The notes under the pieces were generated by a model. The model saw only the letters and a list, made by a program, of their open reading frames with translations. It was not told the origin of the DNA and did no database searches. DNA of 64,000 nucleotides from Alphaproteobacteria bacterium. GTDB lineage: Bacteria > Pseudomonadota > Alphaproteobacteria > Thalassobaculales > Thalassobaculaceae. Of this stretch, positions 34,521 through 43,186 are shown one piece after another; position 1 is the stretch's first letter; the number at the start of each line of letters is the position of its first letter. Position numbers and translations under genes: made by a program. The stretch lies in NCBI GenBank assembly GCA_024742605.1, contig JANSYC010000001.1, forward strand, positions 1-64,000. The letters are read 5' to 3'.

Positions 34521-36923
34521 ATGAAGATCACCCTTGGCTGGCTGAAACAGCACCTGGACACCGACGCCACCCTGGAGCAGGTGACCGACCAGTTGACCGC
34601 CCTCGGCCTTGAGGTCGAAGGGGTCGAGGACCGGGCGGCATCGCTCAAGGATTTCCGCATCGCCCATGTGGAAGAGGCGGTCCAGCACCCGAATGCCGAC
34701 CGGCTGCGGGTCTGCCGCGTCAACACCGGCGACGAGACCGTCCAGGTGGTCTGCGGGGCGCCGAATGCGCGCACCGGCATGAAGGGCGTGTTCGCCCCGC
34801 CGGGCAGTCATGTCCCCGGCACCGATCTGCTGCTCAAGAAGGGCAAGATCCGGGGCGAGGACTCCAACGGCATGCTCCTGAGCGAGCGCGAGCTCGGTCT
34901 CAGCGACGATCACGACGGCATCATCGAAGTCCCGGACGACGCCCCGGTCGGCACACCCTACGCGGTCTGGGCCGGACTGGACGATCCGGTGATCGACATC
35001 GGCATCACCCCGAACCGGGGCGACTGTTTGGGCGTGCGCGGCATCGCCCGCGACCTGGCCGCCGCCGGTCTCGGGACCCTCAAGCCGCTGGATCTCACAC
35101 CGGTCAAGGGCAGCTTCAAGAGCCCGATGACCTGGACTGTGGATCTGCCGGCGGACAAGCGGCATCTGGCGCCGATCATCGCCGGTCGCTATTTCCGCGG
35201 CGTGACCAACGGCCCCAGCCCGGACTGGATGCAGGAGCGGCTGCGCGCGGTCGGCCTGCGCCCGATCTCGGCTCTGGTGGACATCACCAACTACGTGATG
35301 ATGGATCTGGGCCGCCCGCTGCACGCCTATGACGCCGAGAAGGTCGAGGGCGGCATCACCGTCCGGCTGGCGAAGTCGGGCGAAAGGTATCTGGCCCTGA
35401 ACGGCAGGGAGTACACATTCGACGACAGCATGCTGGTGCTGGCCGACGCGCATGGGCCGGACGACATGGCCGGCATCATGGGCGGTGAGAAGACCGGCTG
35501 TTCGGAGACGACGACCGAGATGTTCCTCGAGATCGCGATCTTCGATCCGGTCAGCGTCGCCGCCACCGGCCGCAAGCTGACGGTGAACTCCGACGCCCGC
35601 TATCGGTTCGAGCGCGGGCTGGACCAGACCGGACCGTTCTGGGGTAACGAGATCGCAACCCGCATGATCCTGGAGATCTGCGGCGGCGAGGCGAGCGAGC
35701 CCGTGGTGGTCGGCTCGGAGCCGGATTGGCGCCGTCAGGTTCCCCTGCGGTATTCCCGGATCAAGCAGCTCTGCGGCGTCGACGTGCCGGAAGAGGAGGC
35801 CACACGCATTCTCGGCACCCTCGGCTTCGAGGTCGAAGGGGTGGGCGAGACCATGTCGGTCACCCCGCCGCCCTGGCGCAACGACATCGACGGCGAAGCC
35901 GATCTTGTCGAGGACGTCGTGCGCGTCTTCGGCTTCGACAAGATTCCCTCGGTCGCCATGGACCGCCTGGGCGTGGTGCCGCAACCGGCCCTGACCGCCC
36001 TGCAGAACCGGCATCGTCTGGCCCGACGGGCGCTGACCGCGCGCGGCATGCTGGAAGCGGTGACCTTCTCGTTCCTGCCGCATCGCGAGGCCGATCTGTT
36101 CGGCGGGGCCAAGCCCGAGCTGATGGTCGCCAACCCGATCTCGGCGGAGCTGGACGCCATGCGGCCCGCGATCCTGCCGAACCTGCTGTCGGCGGCGGCG
36201 CGCAATGCCAATCAGGGCTTCCACGATCTGGCGATCTTCGAGGTCGGTCCCGAATTCAAGGGAGACCGGCCCGAGGATCAGATCACGGTGGCGAGCGGTC
36301 TGCGGCACGGCCGCACCGGTCCGCGCGACTGGCGCCAATCCGACCGTCCGGTCGATCTCTACGATGCCAAGGCCGATGTGCTGGAACTGCTGGACATGCT
36401 GGAAGCACCGACCGGCAATCTCCAGACCTTCACCGACGATCTGCCGTCCTGGTACCACCCGGGACGGGCCGGAACCCTCAAGCTGGGTCCCAAGGTGATG
36501 GCGCGCTTCGGCGAACTGCACCCCAGCATCGTGGCGTTCTACGACCTGCGCGGCCCGGCGGTCGGGTTCGAGGTCTATCTGGACGACGTGCCGCTGCCGA
36601 AATCCAAGGGCACCTCGCGCCCGCTGCTGGAGCTGATTCCGTTCCAGCCGGTGACGCGCGACTTCGCCTTCCTGGTCGCCTCCGACGTGCCGGCCGAGAA
36701 GATCGCGCGGGCGGCAGCCGGGGCCGACAAGGCGCTGGTCGATCAGGTCCACGTGTTCGACGAGTACACCGGCAAGGGCGTGCCCGAAGGCCGGAAATCG
36801 ATCGCCATCGAGGTCCGCCTGCAGCCCCGCGACGCCACCCTGACCGAAGAGCAACTCGAAGCCGCCTCGGCCAAGATCGTGGCCGCGGTCGAGAAGCAGA
36901 CCAGCGGGGTATTGCGGGGGTAG
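34521..36923 (+). CDS. pheT: Phenylalanyl-tRNA synthetase beta subunit
   Basis: 800 residues, the normal length. Domains in order: N-terminal region and tRNA-binding OB fold (FRIAHVEEAVQHPNADRLRVCRVNTG...VVCGAPNARTGMKG, residues about 40-150), B3/B4 editing domain (GLRPISALVDITNYVMMDLGRPLHAYDAEKV), B5 domain, synthetase core-like domain, and the C-terminal ferredoxin-fold anticodon-binding domain (FQPVTRDFAFLVASDVPAEKIARA). It starts 3 bases after pheS. Partner of PheS. Confidence 0.96.
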   Translation: MKITLGWLKQHLDTDATLEQVTDQLTALGLEVEGVEDRAASLKDFRIAHVEEAVQHPNADRLRVCRVNTGDETVQVVCGAPNARTGMKGVFAPPGSHVPGTDLLLKKGKIRGEDSNGMLLSERELGLSDDHDGIIEVPDDAPVGTPYAVWAGLDDPVIDIGITPNRGDCLGVRGIARDLAAAGLGTLKPLDLTPVKGSFKSPMTWTVDLPADKRHLAPIIAGRYFRGVTNGPSPDWMQERLRAVGLRPISALVDITNYVMMDLGRPLHAYDAEKVEGGITVRLAKSGERYLALNGREYTFDDSMLVLADAHGPDDMAGIMGGEKTGCSETTTEMFLEIAIFDPVSVAATGRKLTVNSDARYRFERGLDQTGPFWGNEIATRMILEICGGEASEPVVVGSEPDWRRQVPLRYSRIKQLCGVDVPEEEATRILGTLGFEVEGVGETMSVTPPPWRNDIDGEADLVEDVVRVFGFDKIPSVAMDRLGVVPQPALTALQNRHRLARRALTARGMLEAVTFSFLPHREADLFGGAKPELMVANPISAELDAMRPAILPNLLSAAARNANQGFHDLAIFEVGPEFKGDRPEDQITVASGLRHGRTGPRDWRQSDRPVDLYDAKADVLELLDMLEAPTGNLQTFTDDLPSWYHPGRAGTLKLGPKVMARFGELHPSIVAFYDLRGPAVGFEVYLDDVPLPKSKGTSRPLLELIPFQPVTRDFAFLVASDVPAEKIARAAAGADKALVDQVHVFDEYTGKGVPEGRKSIAIEVRLQPRDATLTEEQLEAASAKIVAAVEKQTSGVLRG

Positions 36924-36930
36924 CGTCTCA

Positions 36931-36965
36931 GGTGTGCCACGCGGGGCGGTCTCGCGTGGCATACC
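36931..36965 (+). terminator. Hairpin after pheT
   Basis: An 8-bp perfect stem TGCCACGC / GCGTGGCA, extended by GGTG/TACC pairing to about 12 bp, with an 11-base loop. No T-tract follows. It lies 8 bases after the pheT stop and probably marks the end of the pheST message. Confidence 0.6.
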
Positions 36966-37145
36966 CTCTGACTGCCCATCGTGGCCCAACAGACGGCCGT
37001 CGCACATAGAACATTCGATTTTCCAAACACGACATCGACTGCAAATCTAGGTGATAAAACGCTTTTTCACCGACGATCCCGCTTGCCCGCGCGCCGAACT
37101 CGGCCTTACGGTTTTCCAACGCAGATCGAGCGGAGGAGGATCGCC

Positions 37146-38324
37146 ATGGTGCCATTGGCGCGGACCGCCGGAGCGGCAGGTATGACCTGCCGGTTCAATC
37201 CCACCACCGGCTGTCTGATCCTGAGCGGTGCGACCGGCTCGGTCCAGCTGCCGCCGCTCTGGCTGCGGGAGCGGAGCGAGGCGCCGGACCAGCTCGATCA
37301 CGCCAGCCACCAGCGCTATTTCGATCCGACCCGGCTGCCGCCCGATCTCGCGATCACCGACGCGCAGCCGTCCGCAGAGGGGGTCGCGCTCAGTTTTTCA
37401 GACGGGCATTTCTGGAGCTTCGACCCGACCCTGCTGGGGATCGAAGCCGGGCTGCTGCCGGATCCACTGGCGCTGCCGATGCCGGAGGCCTGGACGGCGG
37501 CAAATATGGAGCTGCCGATCGCCGACTGGCAGGCGCTGGACGATCCGGCAGAGATGCGGGCGCTTCTGGCCGGGTTCTTCCGCACCGGGGTGGTGGTGCT
37601 GCGCGGCACGCCGGTCACGGAAGACAGCCTGCTGGACATCGCCCGACGGTTCGGGCCGATCCGGGAGACCAATTGGGGCCGGCTGTTCAATGTCCGGACC
37701 GAGGTGGCGGCCTCCGATCTGGCCTATACCGGCAGGGCGCTGACCGCCCATACCGACAATCCCTACCGGCGTTCGGTTCCGGGCATCCAGTTCCTGCACT
37801 GTCTGATGAACGAGGCGACCGGCGGGGAGAGCACGGTGGTCGACGGCTTGGCGATCGCCGAGGCCCTGCGGGCGGAGTCGCCGGAGCTGTTCCGGGTCGC
37901 AACCACCCTGCCGATCTCCTACCGCTATCGCTCGGACAGCGTCGACGACCGGATGGACGCGCCGATGCTTGAGATCGCGCCGGACGGGCGGCTGAAGCAT
38001 ATCCGGCTGTCGACCCGGCTCGATTTCCCGCCGGCGGCCGACCCGGAGACCCTGGCCGCGTTCTTCGAGGCCCGGCGGCGGCTGGCCGGGCTGGCTGCCG
38101 ATCCGGCCTTCGAGGTGGCCTTCAAGATGCGGCCGGGCGACTGTCTGATGATGGACAATCACCGGACCCTGCACGGGCGCGGCGCCTTCGCCGAGGACGG
38201 GCGCCGGTTCCTGCAGGGCTGCTATATCGACCATGACGGCCCGGAATGCCTCTATCGGGTCACCACAAGGCGCCTGTTCGAGACAGGTGGTTCGGGCGTG
38301 ACGGCCGGGGCCGAGTCGTCGTAG
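37146..38324 (+). CDS. tmpA: TmpA-like Fe(II)/2-oxoglutarate-dependent dioxygenase (2-trimethylaminoethylphosphonate hydroxylase)
   Basis: 392 residues from the ATG at 37146, which follows GGAGGAGG. TauD/TfdA-fold enzyme with the N-terminal DUF971-like domain of gamma-butyrobetaine hydroxylases (PPLWLRERSE near residue 40). Iron ligands fit H202-x-D204 (TAHTDNPYRRS) and H343 (DNHRTLHGRGAF), with Arg345 for 2-oxoglutarate. On its own it could be a betaine or trimethyllysine hydroxylase. The immediate partner is a PhnZ-like HD oxygenase, the pairing known for TmpA/TmpB, which hydroxylates 2-(trimethylamino)ethylphosphonate before C-P cleavage. Function is inferred from the pair. Confidence 0.7.
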   Translation: MVPLARTAGAAGMTCRFNPTTGCLILSGATGSVQLPPLWLRERSEAPDQLDHASHQRYFDPTRLPPDLAITDAQPSAEGVALSFSDGHFWSFDPTLLGIEAGLLPDPLALPMPEAWTAANMELPIADWQALDDPAEMRALLAGFFRTGVVVLRGTPVTEDSLLDIARRFGPIRETNWGRLFNVRTEVAASDLAYTGRALTAHTDNPYRRSVPGIQFLHCLMNEATGGESTVVDGLAIAEALRAESPELFRVATTLPISYRYRSDSVDDRMDAPMLEIAPDGRLKHIRLSTRLDFPPAADPETLAAFFEARRRLAGLAADPAFEVAFKMRPGDCLMMDNHRTLHGRGAFAEDGRRFLQGCYIDHDGPECLYRVTTRRLFETGGSGVTAGAESS

Positions 38325-38355
38325 GCTGACCTGGACGAGTCAGCGGAGGTTGGGC

Positions 38356-38964
38356 ATGGACACGGTTTCCTTCACCAGGATGAGCGACGGCACCAAGGCC
38401 GATTACGACCTGCTGCACGCCCGCGAGCAGCAGTTCATCGCCGCTCTGCCCGAGCGGATCATGACCCATCTGAAACTGCTGGAGGACTCCACCAGCGGCT
38501 ATCAGATCAGTCGGCTCGACCACTCGCTGCAGACCGCCACACGGGCGGTGAAGGACGGCGCGGATGTGGACTGGATCGTGACGGCCCTGGTGCACGATAT
38601 CGGCGACATGCTGGCCCCGGTGAACCACGACACCGTGGCGGCCGCGATCCTGGCCCCCTATGTGCGGGCCGAATGCACCTGGGTGCTGCGCCACCACGGG
38701 ATGTTCCAGCTGAAGTATTACGGCGCCCATACCGGACAGAATCCGGACACTCGTGAGCGGTTCAAGGATCACCCGAACTACGCGGCCTGCGTGGCGTTCT
38801 GCGAGCTCTGGGACCAGACCAGCTTCGACCCCGCCTACCCGACCTGGACGCTGGAGCAGTTCGAACCGCATGTCCGGGAGGTGTTCACCCGGGAGGCCTG
38901 GGACCCCGCCGTGATCCGCGAGGGGGTGCAGGTGCCGCTGGTCACCGCCCAGGCGGCGGAATAG
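38356..38964 (+). CDS. tmpB: TmpB/PhnZ-like HD-domain mixed-valence diiron oxygenase
   Basis: 202 residues from the ATG at 38356 with GGAGG upstream. HD-domain oxygenase: LDHSLQTATRAVKDGADVDWIVTALVHDIGDMLAPVNHDTVAAAILAPYV, with H56, H80-D81 and H91, then RHHGMFQLKYYGAHTG and CELWDQTSFDP carrying later His and Asp ligands. This order is that of PhnZ, which cleaves C-P bonds oxidatively. TmpB acts on 1-hydroxy-2-(trimethylamino)ethylphosphonate and releases glycine betaine and phosphate. It follows the dioxygenase gene by 31 bases. Phosphonate transport genes are not adjacent. Confidence 0.7.
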   Translation: MDTVSFTRMSDGTKADYDLLHAREQQFIAALPERIMTHLKLLEDSTSGYQISRLDHSLQTATRAVKDGADVDWIVTALVHDIGDMLAPVNHDTVAAAILAPYVRAECTWVLRHHGMFQLKYYGAHTGQNPDTRERFKDHPNYAACVAFCELWDQTSFDPAYPTWTLEQFEPHVREVFTREAWDPAVIREGVQVPLVTAQAAE

Positions 38965-39101
38965 AACGCGCCGGAACAATCGCCCTGACCGCTTGCCAGA
39001 ACCGTCCTCGGTCGATAGATCTTGGCGGTCCTCTGCAATGTCGATAGACAGGCGCGTCGGACGCTGAGCACAGACCCACGGATCGGACCCGGACGAGTTT
39101 C

Positions 39102-39860
39102 ATGGCGGATGTCGCCCCTTCGCTGGACCAGTTGCGCGCGGAGATCGATCAGATCGACGACGGTCTGGTGCGTCTGCTCGGCCAGCGGGTCGAGATCGGA
39201 CGGCGGGTCGCGGCGGCCAAGGGCGACGCCACCGGACCGTTCCTGCGCCCCGGCCGGGAAGCGGCGATCCTGCGGCGGCTGATCGACAAGGGCCTGGGAC
39301 AGGTCCCGCCGATGGTGATCGAACGGATCTGGCGGGAAATCCTGGCCGCCAATCTGGCGCGTCAGGTCGATCCGGTCACCGCCGTCTGGGATCCGTCCGG
39401 CACCGGGTCGGTTCTGGAACAGGCACGGGACCGGGGCGGTATTTCGACGCGGGTCGAATTGGTTTCCAGCGCCGAGGCGGCTCTGGACGCGGTCGCCTCC
39501 GGACGCGCGACGCTTGCGGTTCTGCCGGCCCTGCGCGACGCCGAATGGCGCTGGTGGCCGTTGCTGCTTGCCGACCGGTCCCCCAAGCCGCGCGTCATCG
39601 CGCGGCTTCCGTTTTTCGGGGCCGGCGAGGACTCCGTCGGCGTGGCGGCCCAGGATCCGGACAGTTCCGGCGACGATATCTCGTATTTCGCCGCTCCGGG
39701 GGAGCTGGACGGCGCGCTCGACACCGCGACCGGTCCGGACGGCGGGACCTGGTCCCTGCTGAGCGTTGACGGTTTCGTGGGTCAGGACGGCGCACATCAC
39801 GGGCATATTCCGGTCGGCGCGTATCCGCTTGGAGCACACGCCCGGCCCTATTCCCCCTGA
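39102..39860 (+). CDS. Chorismate mutase (AroQ type) with C-terminal extra domain
   Basis: 252 residues. The N-terminal AroQ chorismate mutase (about 1-90) shows LDQLRAEIDQIDDGLVRLLGQRVEIGRRVAAAKGD and the catalytic Arg/Lys/Glu positions of the helical bundle. The C-terminal region (about 100-250) resembles the prephenate dehydratase-like part of alphaproteobacterial two-domain chorismate mutases, but lacks a clear catalytic TRF motif. It converts chorismate to prephenate. Forms a probable operon with hisC and tyrA downstream. Confidence 0.83.
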   Translation: MADVAPSLDQLRAEIDQIDDGLVRLLGQRVEIGRRVAAAKGDATGPFLRPGREAAILRRLIDKGLGQVPPMVIERIWREILAANLARQVDPVTAVWDPSGTGSVLEQARDRGGISTRVELVSSAEAALDAVASGRATLAVLPALRDAEWRWWPLLLADRSPKPRVIARLPFFGAGEDSVGVAAQDPDSSGDDISYFAAPGELDGALDTATGPDGGTWSLLSVDGFVGQDGAHHGHIPVGAYPLGAHARPYSP

Positions 39861-39899
39861 TCCACCCTTTTCCGTCACTGCTGTATCCGGGAGACTCCG

Positions 39900-41018
39900 A
39901 TGCAACAAAGCGTCGCTCCGAACTCGCCCATCCGTCCCAAGTCCTCGATCGCCGACATGGTCCGCTACAAGCCGGCTGTCGGCGGGCCGGGCAACCGCCG
40001 GATGATCCGGCTGTCCGTCAACGAAGGCGCGCTGGGCCCCTCGCCCGCCGCCGTCGCGGCCCTGGCGGACTGCGCCGCCGACATCCACCGCTACCCTCAG
40101 GTCGATGCCTCCGGCCTGGTCCAGACCATCGGGACCCATTTCGGGGTCGATCCGCAACGGGTGGTGCTGGGCTGCGGCTCCGACCAGCTGATCCAGTATC
40201 TGTGCCTGGCCTTCGTCGAGCCGGGCGATGAGGTGATCTACACCCAGTACGGCTTCCTGCTGTTCCCGATGGCCGCCAAGATCGCCAACGGGATTCCGGT
40301 GCGGGCCGACGATGACGGCTTCACCGCCAGCGTCGACGCGATCCTGGGCAAGGTGACACCGCGCACGCGGGTGGTGTTCCTGGCCAATCCGAACAACCCG
40401 ACCGGCACCATGATTCCGGATTCCGAGGTTCGCCGCCTGCGGGCCGGCCTGCCGGACAGGGTGCTGCTGGTGCTGGACGCCGCCTATGCGGAATACGTGA
40501 CCCGGCCGGACTACACCGCCGGCATCGAGCTGGTCGAGGAGACCCAGAACACGGTCATGCTGCGGACCTTCTCCAAGATGTTCGGTATGGCCGGCCTGCG
40601 ATTGGGCTGGGGCTACTGTCCGAAGGAGATCGCCGACACGATGTATTCGGTCAACCCGCCCTACGGCCTGAACAGCTCGGCCCTGGCCGCCGGTGTCGCG
40701 GCCCTGAACGATGTGGACTTCCAGCAGCGGTCGGTGGCCCATAACGACAGGATGATGCCCTGGGTGCAGGACGAGCTGACCAGACTGGGCCTGGAGCCGT
40801 TCCCCACCGTGGCCAATTTCTGCATCGTGCGGTTCCCGACCGATCCGACCAAGAACGCCGAGAAGGTGAAGGCGTTCCTGGCGGGCCGGGACATTCTGGT
40901 GCGGGACATGGTCGGCTACGGCGAGCCGGAGTTCATCCGGATGTCGGTCGGCACCGAGGAGGAGATGCGCATCACCATCGACGCGATCTCCGACTTCCTG
41001 GCGGGAGCGAACGCGTGA
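39900..41018 (+). CDS. hisC: Histidinol-phosphate/aromatic aminotransferase
   Basis: 372 residues. PLP-dependent fold-type I aminotransferase: NEGALGPSPAAVAALADCAADIHRYPQVDASGL, VVLGCGSDQLIQYLCLAFVEPGDEV, FLANPNNPTGTMIPDSEV, LLVLDAAYAEYV, and the Schiff-base Lys in TFSKMFGMAGLRLGWGYC. HisC-type enzymes in this gene context (chorismate mutase, tyrA) often transaminate both imidazole acetol phosphate and aromatic keto acids. It overlaps tyrA by 4 bases. Confidence 0.9.
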   Translation: MQQSVAPNSPIRPKSSIADMVRYKPAVGGPGNRRMIRLSVNEGALGPSPAAVAALADCAADIHRYPQVDASGLVQTIGTHFGVDPQRVVLGCGSDQLIQYLCLAFVEPGDEVIYTQYGFLLFPMAAKIANGIPVRADDDGFTASVDAILGKVTPRTRVVFLANPNNPTGTMIPDSEVRRLRAGLPDRVLLVLDAAYAEYVTRPDYTAGIELVEETQNTVMLRTFSKMFGMAGLRLGWGYCPKEIADTMYSVNPPYGLNSSALAAGVAALNDVDFQQRSVAHNDRMMPWVQDELTRLGLEPFPTVANFCIVRFPTDPTKNAEKVKAFLAGRDILVRDMVGYGEPEFIRMSVGTEEEMRITIDAISDFLAGANA

Positions 41019-41941
41019 CCCCTGTCGAGCAAGGCCCGGTTCTGTTCGAACACGCCGCGATCATCGGGTTCGGCAACCTGGGATCGTCGGTGGCGCGCGC
41101 CTTGCGAAAATCCGCAGCGGTCGGGAGCCTCACGGCCTCCGACCTGTCGGCGGACGTGCTGTCCCGGGCAAAAACCCTGGACCTGGCGGAGCGCTACGAG
41201 ACGGACCCGGCGACGGCGGTCCAGGGCGCCGATCTGGTGGTCATCTGCTCGCCGATCAGCAGCTATGCGGCCATTCTGGACGCGATCGGCCCGACCCTGA
41301 CCGAGGGCGCGATCGTCACCGACATCGGCTCGGTCAAACGGGTGGTGGCTGACATCGCCGAGGGCCGGATACCGGAGGGTGTCCGGTTCGTGCCCGGCCA
41401 TCCGATCGCCGGCTCCGAGAAGTCGGGGCCGGAATTCGGCCATGAGGATCTGTTCGACGGGCGCTACTGGATTCTGACGCCGGGGGAGACGACCGACCGC
41501 GACGCGGTGGAGCGCCTGACCGTGCTGTGGGGCCGCTGCGGGGCGATCGTCGAGGAAATGGCGGTCGACTATCACGACAAGGTGCTGGCCATGACCTCGC
41601 ACCTGCCGCACCTGATCGCCTACAGTATCGTGGGCACCGCCTTCGACCTGCAGTCGAGCGAACAGCGCGACGTGATCCGCTTTTCCGCCGGCGGCTTCCG
41701 GGACTTCACCCGGCTCGCCGGCTCCGACCCGATCATGTGGCGGGACGTGTTCCTGAACAACAAGGAAGCCGTTCTGGAAATGCTCCAGCGCTTCGGCGAG
41801 GATTTGAGCCTGTTGCAGCGGGCGATCCGCTGGGACGACGGCGACACGCTGGAGAAGTTCTTCCGCGAGACCCGCGAAGTGCGGCGCGGCGTGGTCGAGG
41901 CCAAACAGGACAAGCCCTATCCGGGTGCGGACGGGGACTGA
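41015..41941 (+). CDS. tyrA: Prephenate/arogenate dehydrogenase family protein
   Basis: 308 residues from a GTG start that overlaps the hisC stop. NAD(P)-binding Rossmann start FEHAAIIGFGNLGSSVARALRKS, then VVICSPISSYAAILDAIGPTL, TDIGSVKRVV, the catalytic block FVPGHPIAGSEKSGPEF with its His, and MTSHLPHLIAYSIVGTA, FRDFTRLAGSDPIMWRDVFLNNKE. It makes 4-hydroxyphenylpyruvate (or tyrosine from arogenate). Together with chorismate mutase and HisC it forms the tyrosine branch. Confidence 0.92.
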   Translation: MTPVEQGPVLFEHAAIIGFGNLGSSVARALRKSAAVGSLTASDLSADVLSRAKTLDLAERYETDPATAVQGADLVVICSPISSYAAILDAIGPTLTEGAIVTDIGSVKRVVADIAEGRIPEGVRFVPGHPIAGSEKSGPEFGHEDLFDGRYWILTPGETTDRDAVERLTVLWGRCGAIVEEMAVDYHDKVLAMTSHLPHLIAYSIVGTAFDLQSSEQRDVIRFSAGGFRDFTRLAGSDPIMWRDVFLNNKEAVLEMLQRFGEDLSLLQRAIRWDDGDTLEKFFRETREVRRGVVEAKQDKPYPGADGD

Positions 41942-41953
41942 AGACCACCGTGC

Positions 41954-42796
41954 CTAGCCGTGTCCGACCTCGAAATCGTTCTTGCCACACAGATCCCGGC
42001 CGCGCATCAGCCACAGGGCCCGGGTGGTGAAATCGACCTGGTTGCCGCCGCGCGCCTGAAGCTGGCTGCCGTAGCCGTGGTCGAAATGGGAACTGGTCGG
42101 CATGTAGCGGCAGACATAGCCGGCGCGCCGCTTGTCGGACCGGTTCGGCTCCGAGCCGTGCACCAGATAGACGTCATGCAATGAGAGCTGTCCGGCCTTG
42201 AGCACGATGTCGTGGGCCTCGGCCTCGTCGAATTCGGACGGGTCCAGTTCCTGATTCAGGACCAGATCCGCGCTGTCATTCTGATTGTGCGCCCGCAATC
42301 TCTGGCTCTTGTGGGAGCCGGGAATCACCCGCAGACAGCCGTTCTCCGGTGTCGCATCATCGAGCGCGATCCAGGCCGAACAGGTGGCCAGCGGCTTGAT
42401 CGGCCAATACTCGCCATCCTGATGCCAGGGCACGCGCTTGCCGGTCCCGGCCGGCTTGCCGAACACGGTCGTGCCCCACAACAGAAAGTCGGGGCCGATC
42501 ACCTGGCCGACCATGTCGAGGATTTCGGGAATCCGCGCGAAGTCGAGCCAGCGATTGTCGCCCTTCAGGCCCTGGGTGCCGCCGGCGACGATGTGCGGAC
42601 AGAACATGCTGTCCCGGCTGACCCCGTCATTGCCCGACAGCAGGGTATCGAGCGCCGTGCGCATCTCGACGAGCAGATGGTCCGGCAAGCGCCACTCGGG
42701 CGTGACGTAACCGTGTTCTTCGTAATGGGCGATCTCGGCGGGTGACAGAAGATGGGATGCCCCGGTCCGGTCCGGGTCCCGAAGTTGCGTGGTCAT
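41954..42796 (-). CDS. Phytanoyl-CoA dioxygenase (PhyH) family protein
   Basis: 280 residues from the ATG at 42796, with GGGAGGA upstream. PhyH-type Fe(II)/2-oxoglutarate oxygenase: EIAHYEEHGYVTPEWRLPDHLLVEM start, HxD ligands in RVPWHQDGEYWPI, WIALDDATPENGCLRVIPGSHK, and the last His and Arg in LHDVYLVHGSEPNRSDKRRAGYVCRYMP. These enzymes hydroxylate small molecules such as ectoine, alkaloids or phytanic CoA derivatives. Substrate unknown. A short gene for a small membrane protein lies upstream on the same strand. Confidence 0.85.
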   Translation of the reverse strand: MTTQLRDPDRTGASHLLSPAEIAHYEEHGYVTPEWRLPDHLLVEMRTALDTLLSGNDGVSRDSMFCPHIVAGGTQGLKGDNRWLDFARIPEILDMVGQVIGPDFLLWGTTVFGKPAGTGKRVPWHQDGEYWPIKPLATCSAWIALDDATPENGCLRVIPGSHKSQRLRAHNQNDSADLVLNQELDPSEFDEAEAHDIVLKAGQLSLHDVYLVHGSEPNRSDKRRAGYVCRYMPTSSHFDHGYGSQLQARGGNQVDFTTRALWLMRGRDLCGKNDFEVGHG

Positions 42797-42867
42797 GGCA
42801 ATCCTCCCTCCCGCTTCGATCGCGGGTTGACGGTATGCTAGGCCACGATCGGTCGCAGGGGAACAGC

Positions 42868-43047
42868 CTAAACCCGGATCGCCATCAGCACCCAGGCAAA
42901 GGCTGCAACTGCGCTTGCCATCAGGATCCCAACCCGCATGGTCTCGCACAGATCGACACCGGAGACCCGGGCCGTCAGATAGCTCCGTCGGAAGTGAACG
43001 GTCGGCCTTGCTTCGGGGGACCGGTGGCTCGGTTGCACATGTCTCAT
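42868..43047 (-). CDS. Small single-pass membrane protein (59 aa)
   Basis: 59 residues from the ATG at 43047, which has GAGGAG at the ideal distance. A basic, His/Arg-rich N-terminal half (MRHVQPSHRSPEARPTVHF) is followed by one C-terminal membrane helix (about 38-58, RVGILMASAVAAFAWVLMAIRV). I do not recognise it. The strong ribosome site and clean helix argue for a real gene. It lies 71 bases upstream of the PhyH gene on the same strand. Confidence 0.5.
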   Translation of the reverse strand: MRHVQPSHRSPEARPTVHFRRSYLTARVSGVDLCETMRVGILMASAVAAFAWVLMAIRV

Positions 43048-43186
43048 CGGATATCTCCTCGCAGCATCTCCGGATCGCGCGCTCAAACTGAACGTTTCCC
43101 CGAAGAGGAACTCCCAGTATGCTTAAGGTGGGTGTGCAAGATCAGATTCTTCGAGCATTAGTCCATACCCGAATTGGGGCCAAATC

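Noticed and set aside
33261-37007. A very long open frame on the minus strand across pheS and pheT (about 1250 codons)
   Set aside because: It lies antisense to two certain tRNA synthetase genes and has a high Gln/His/Arg/Asp composition. Long antisense frames are normal in GC-rich codon use.
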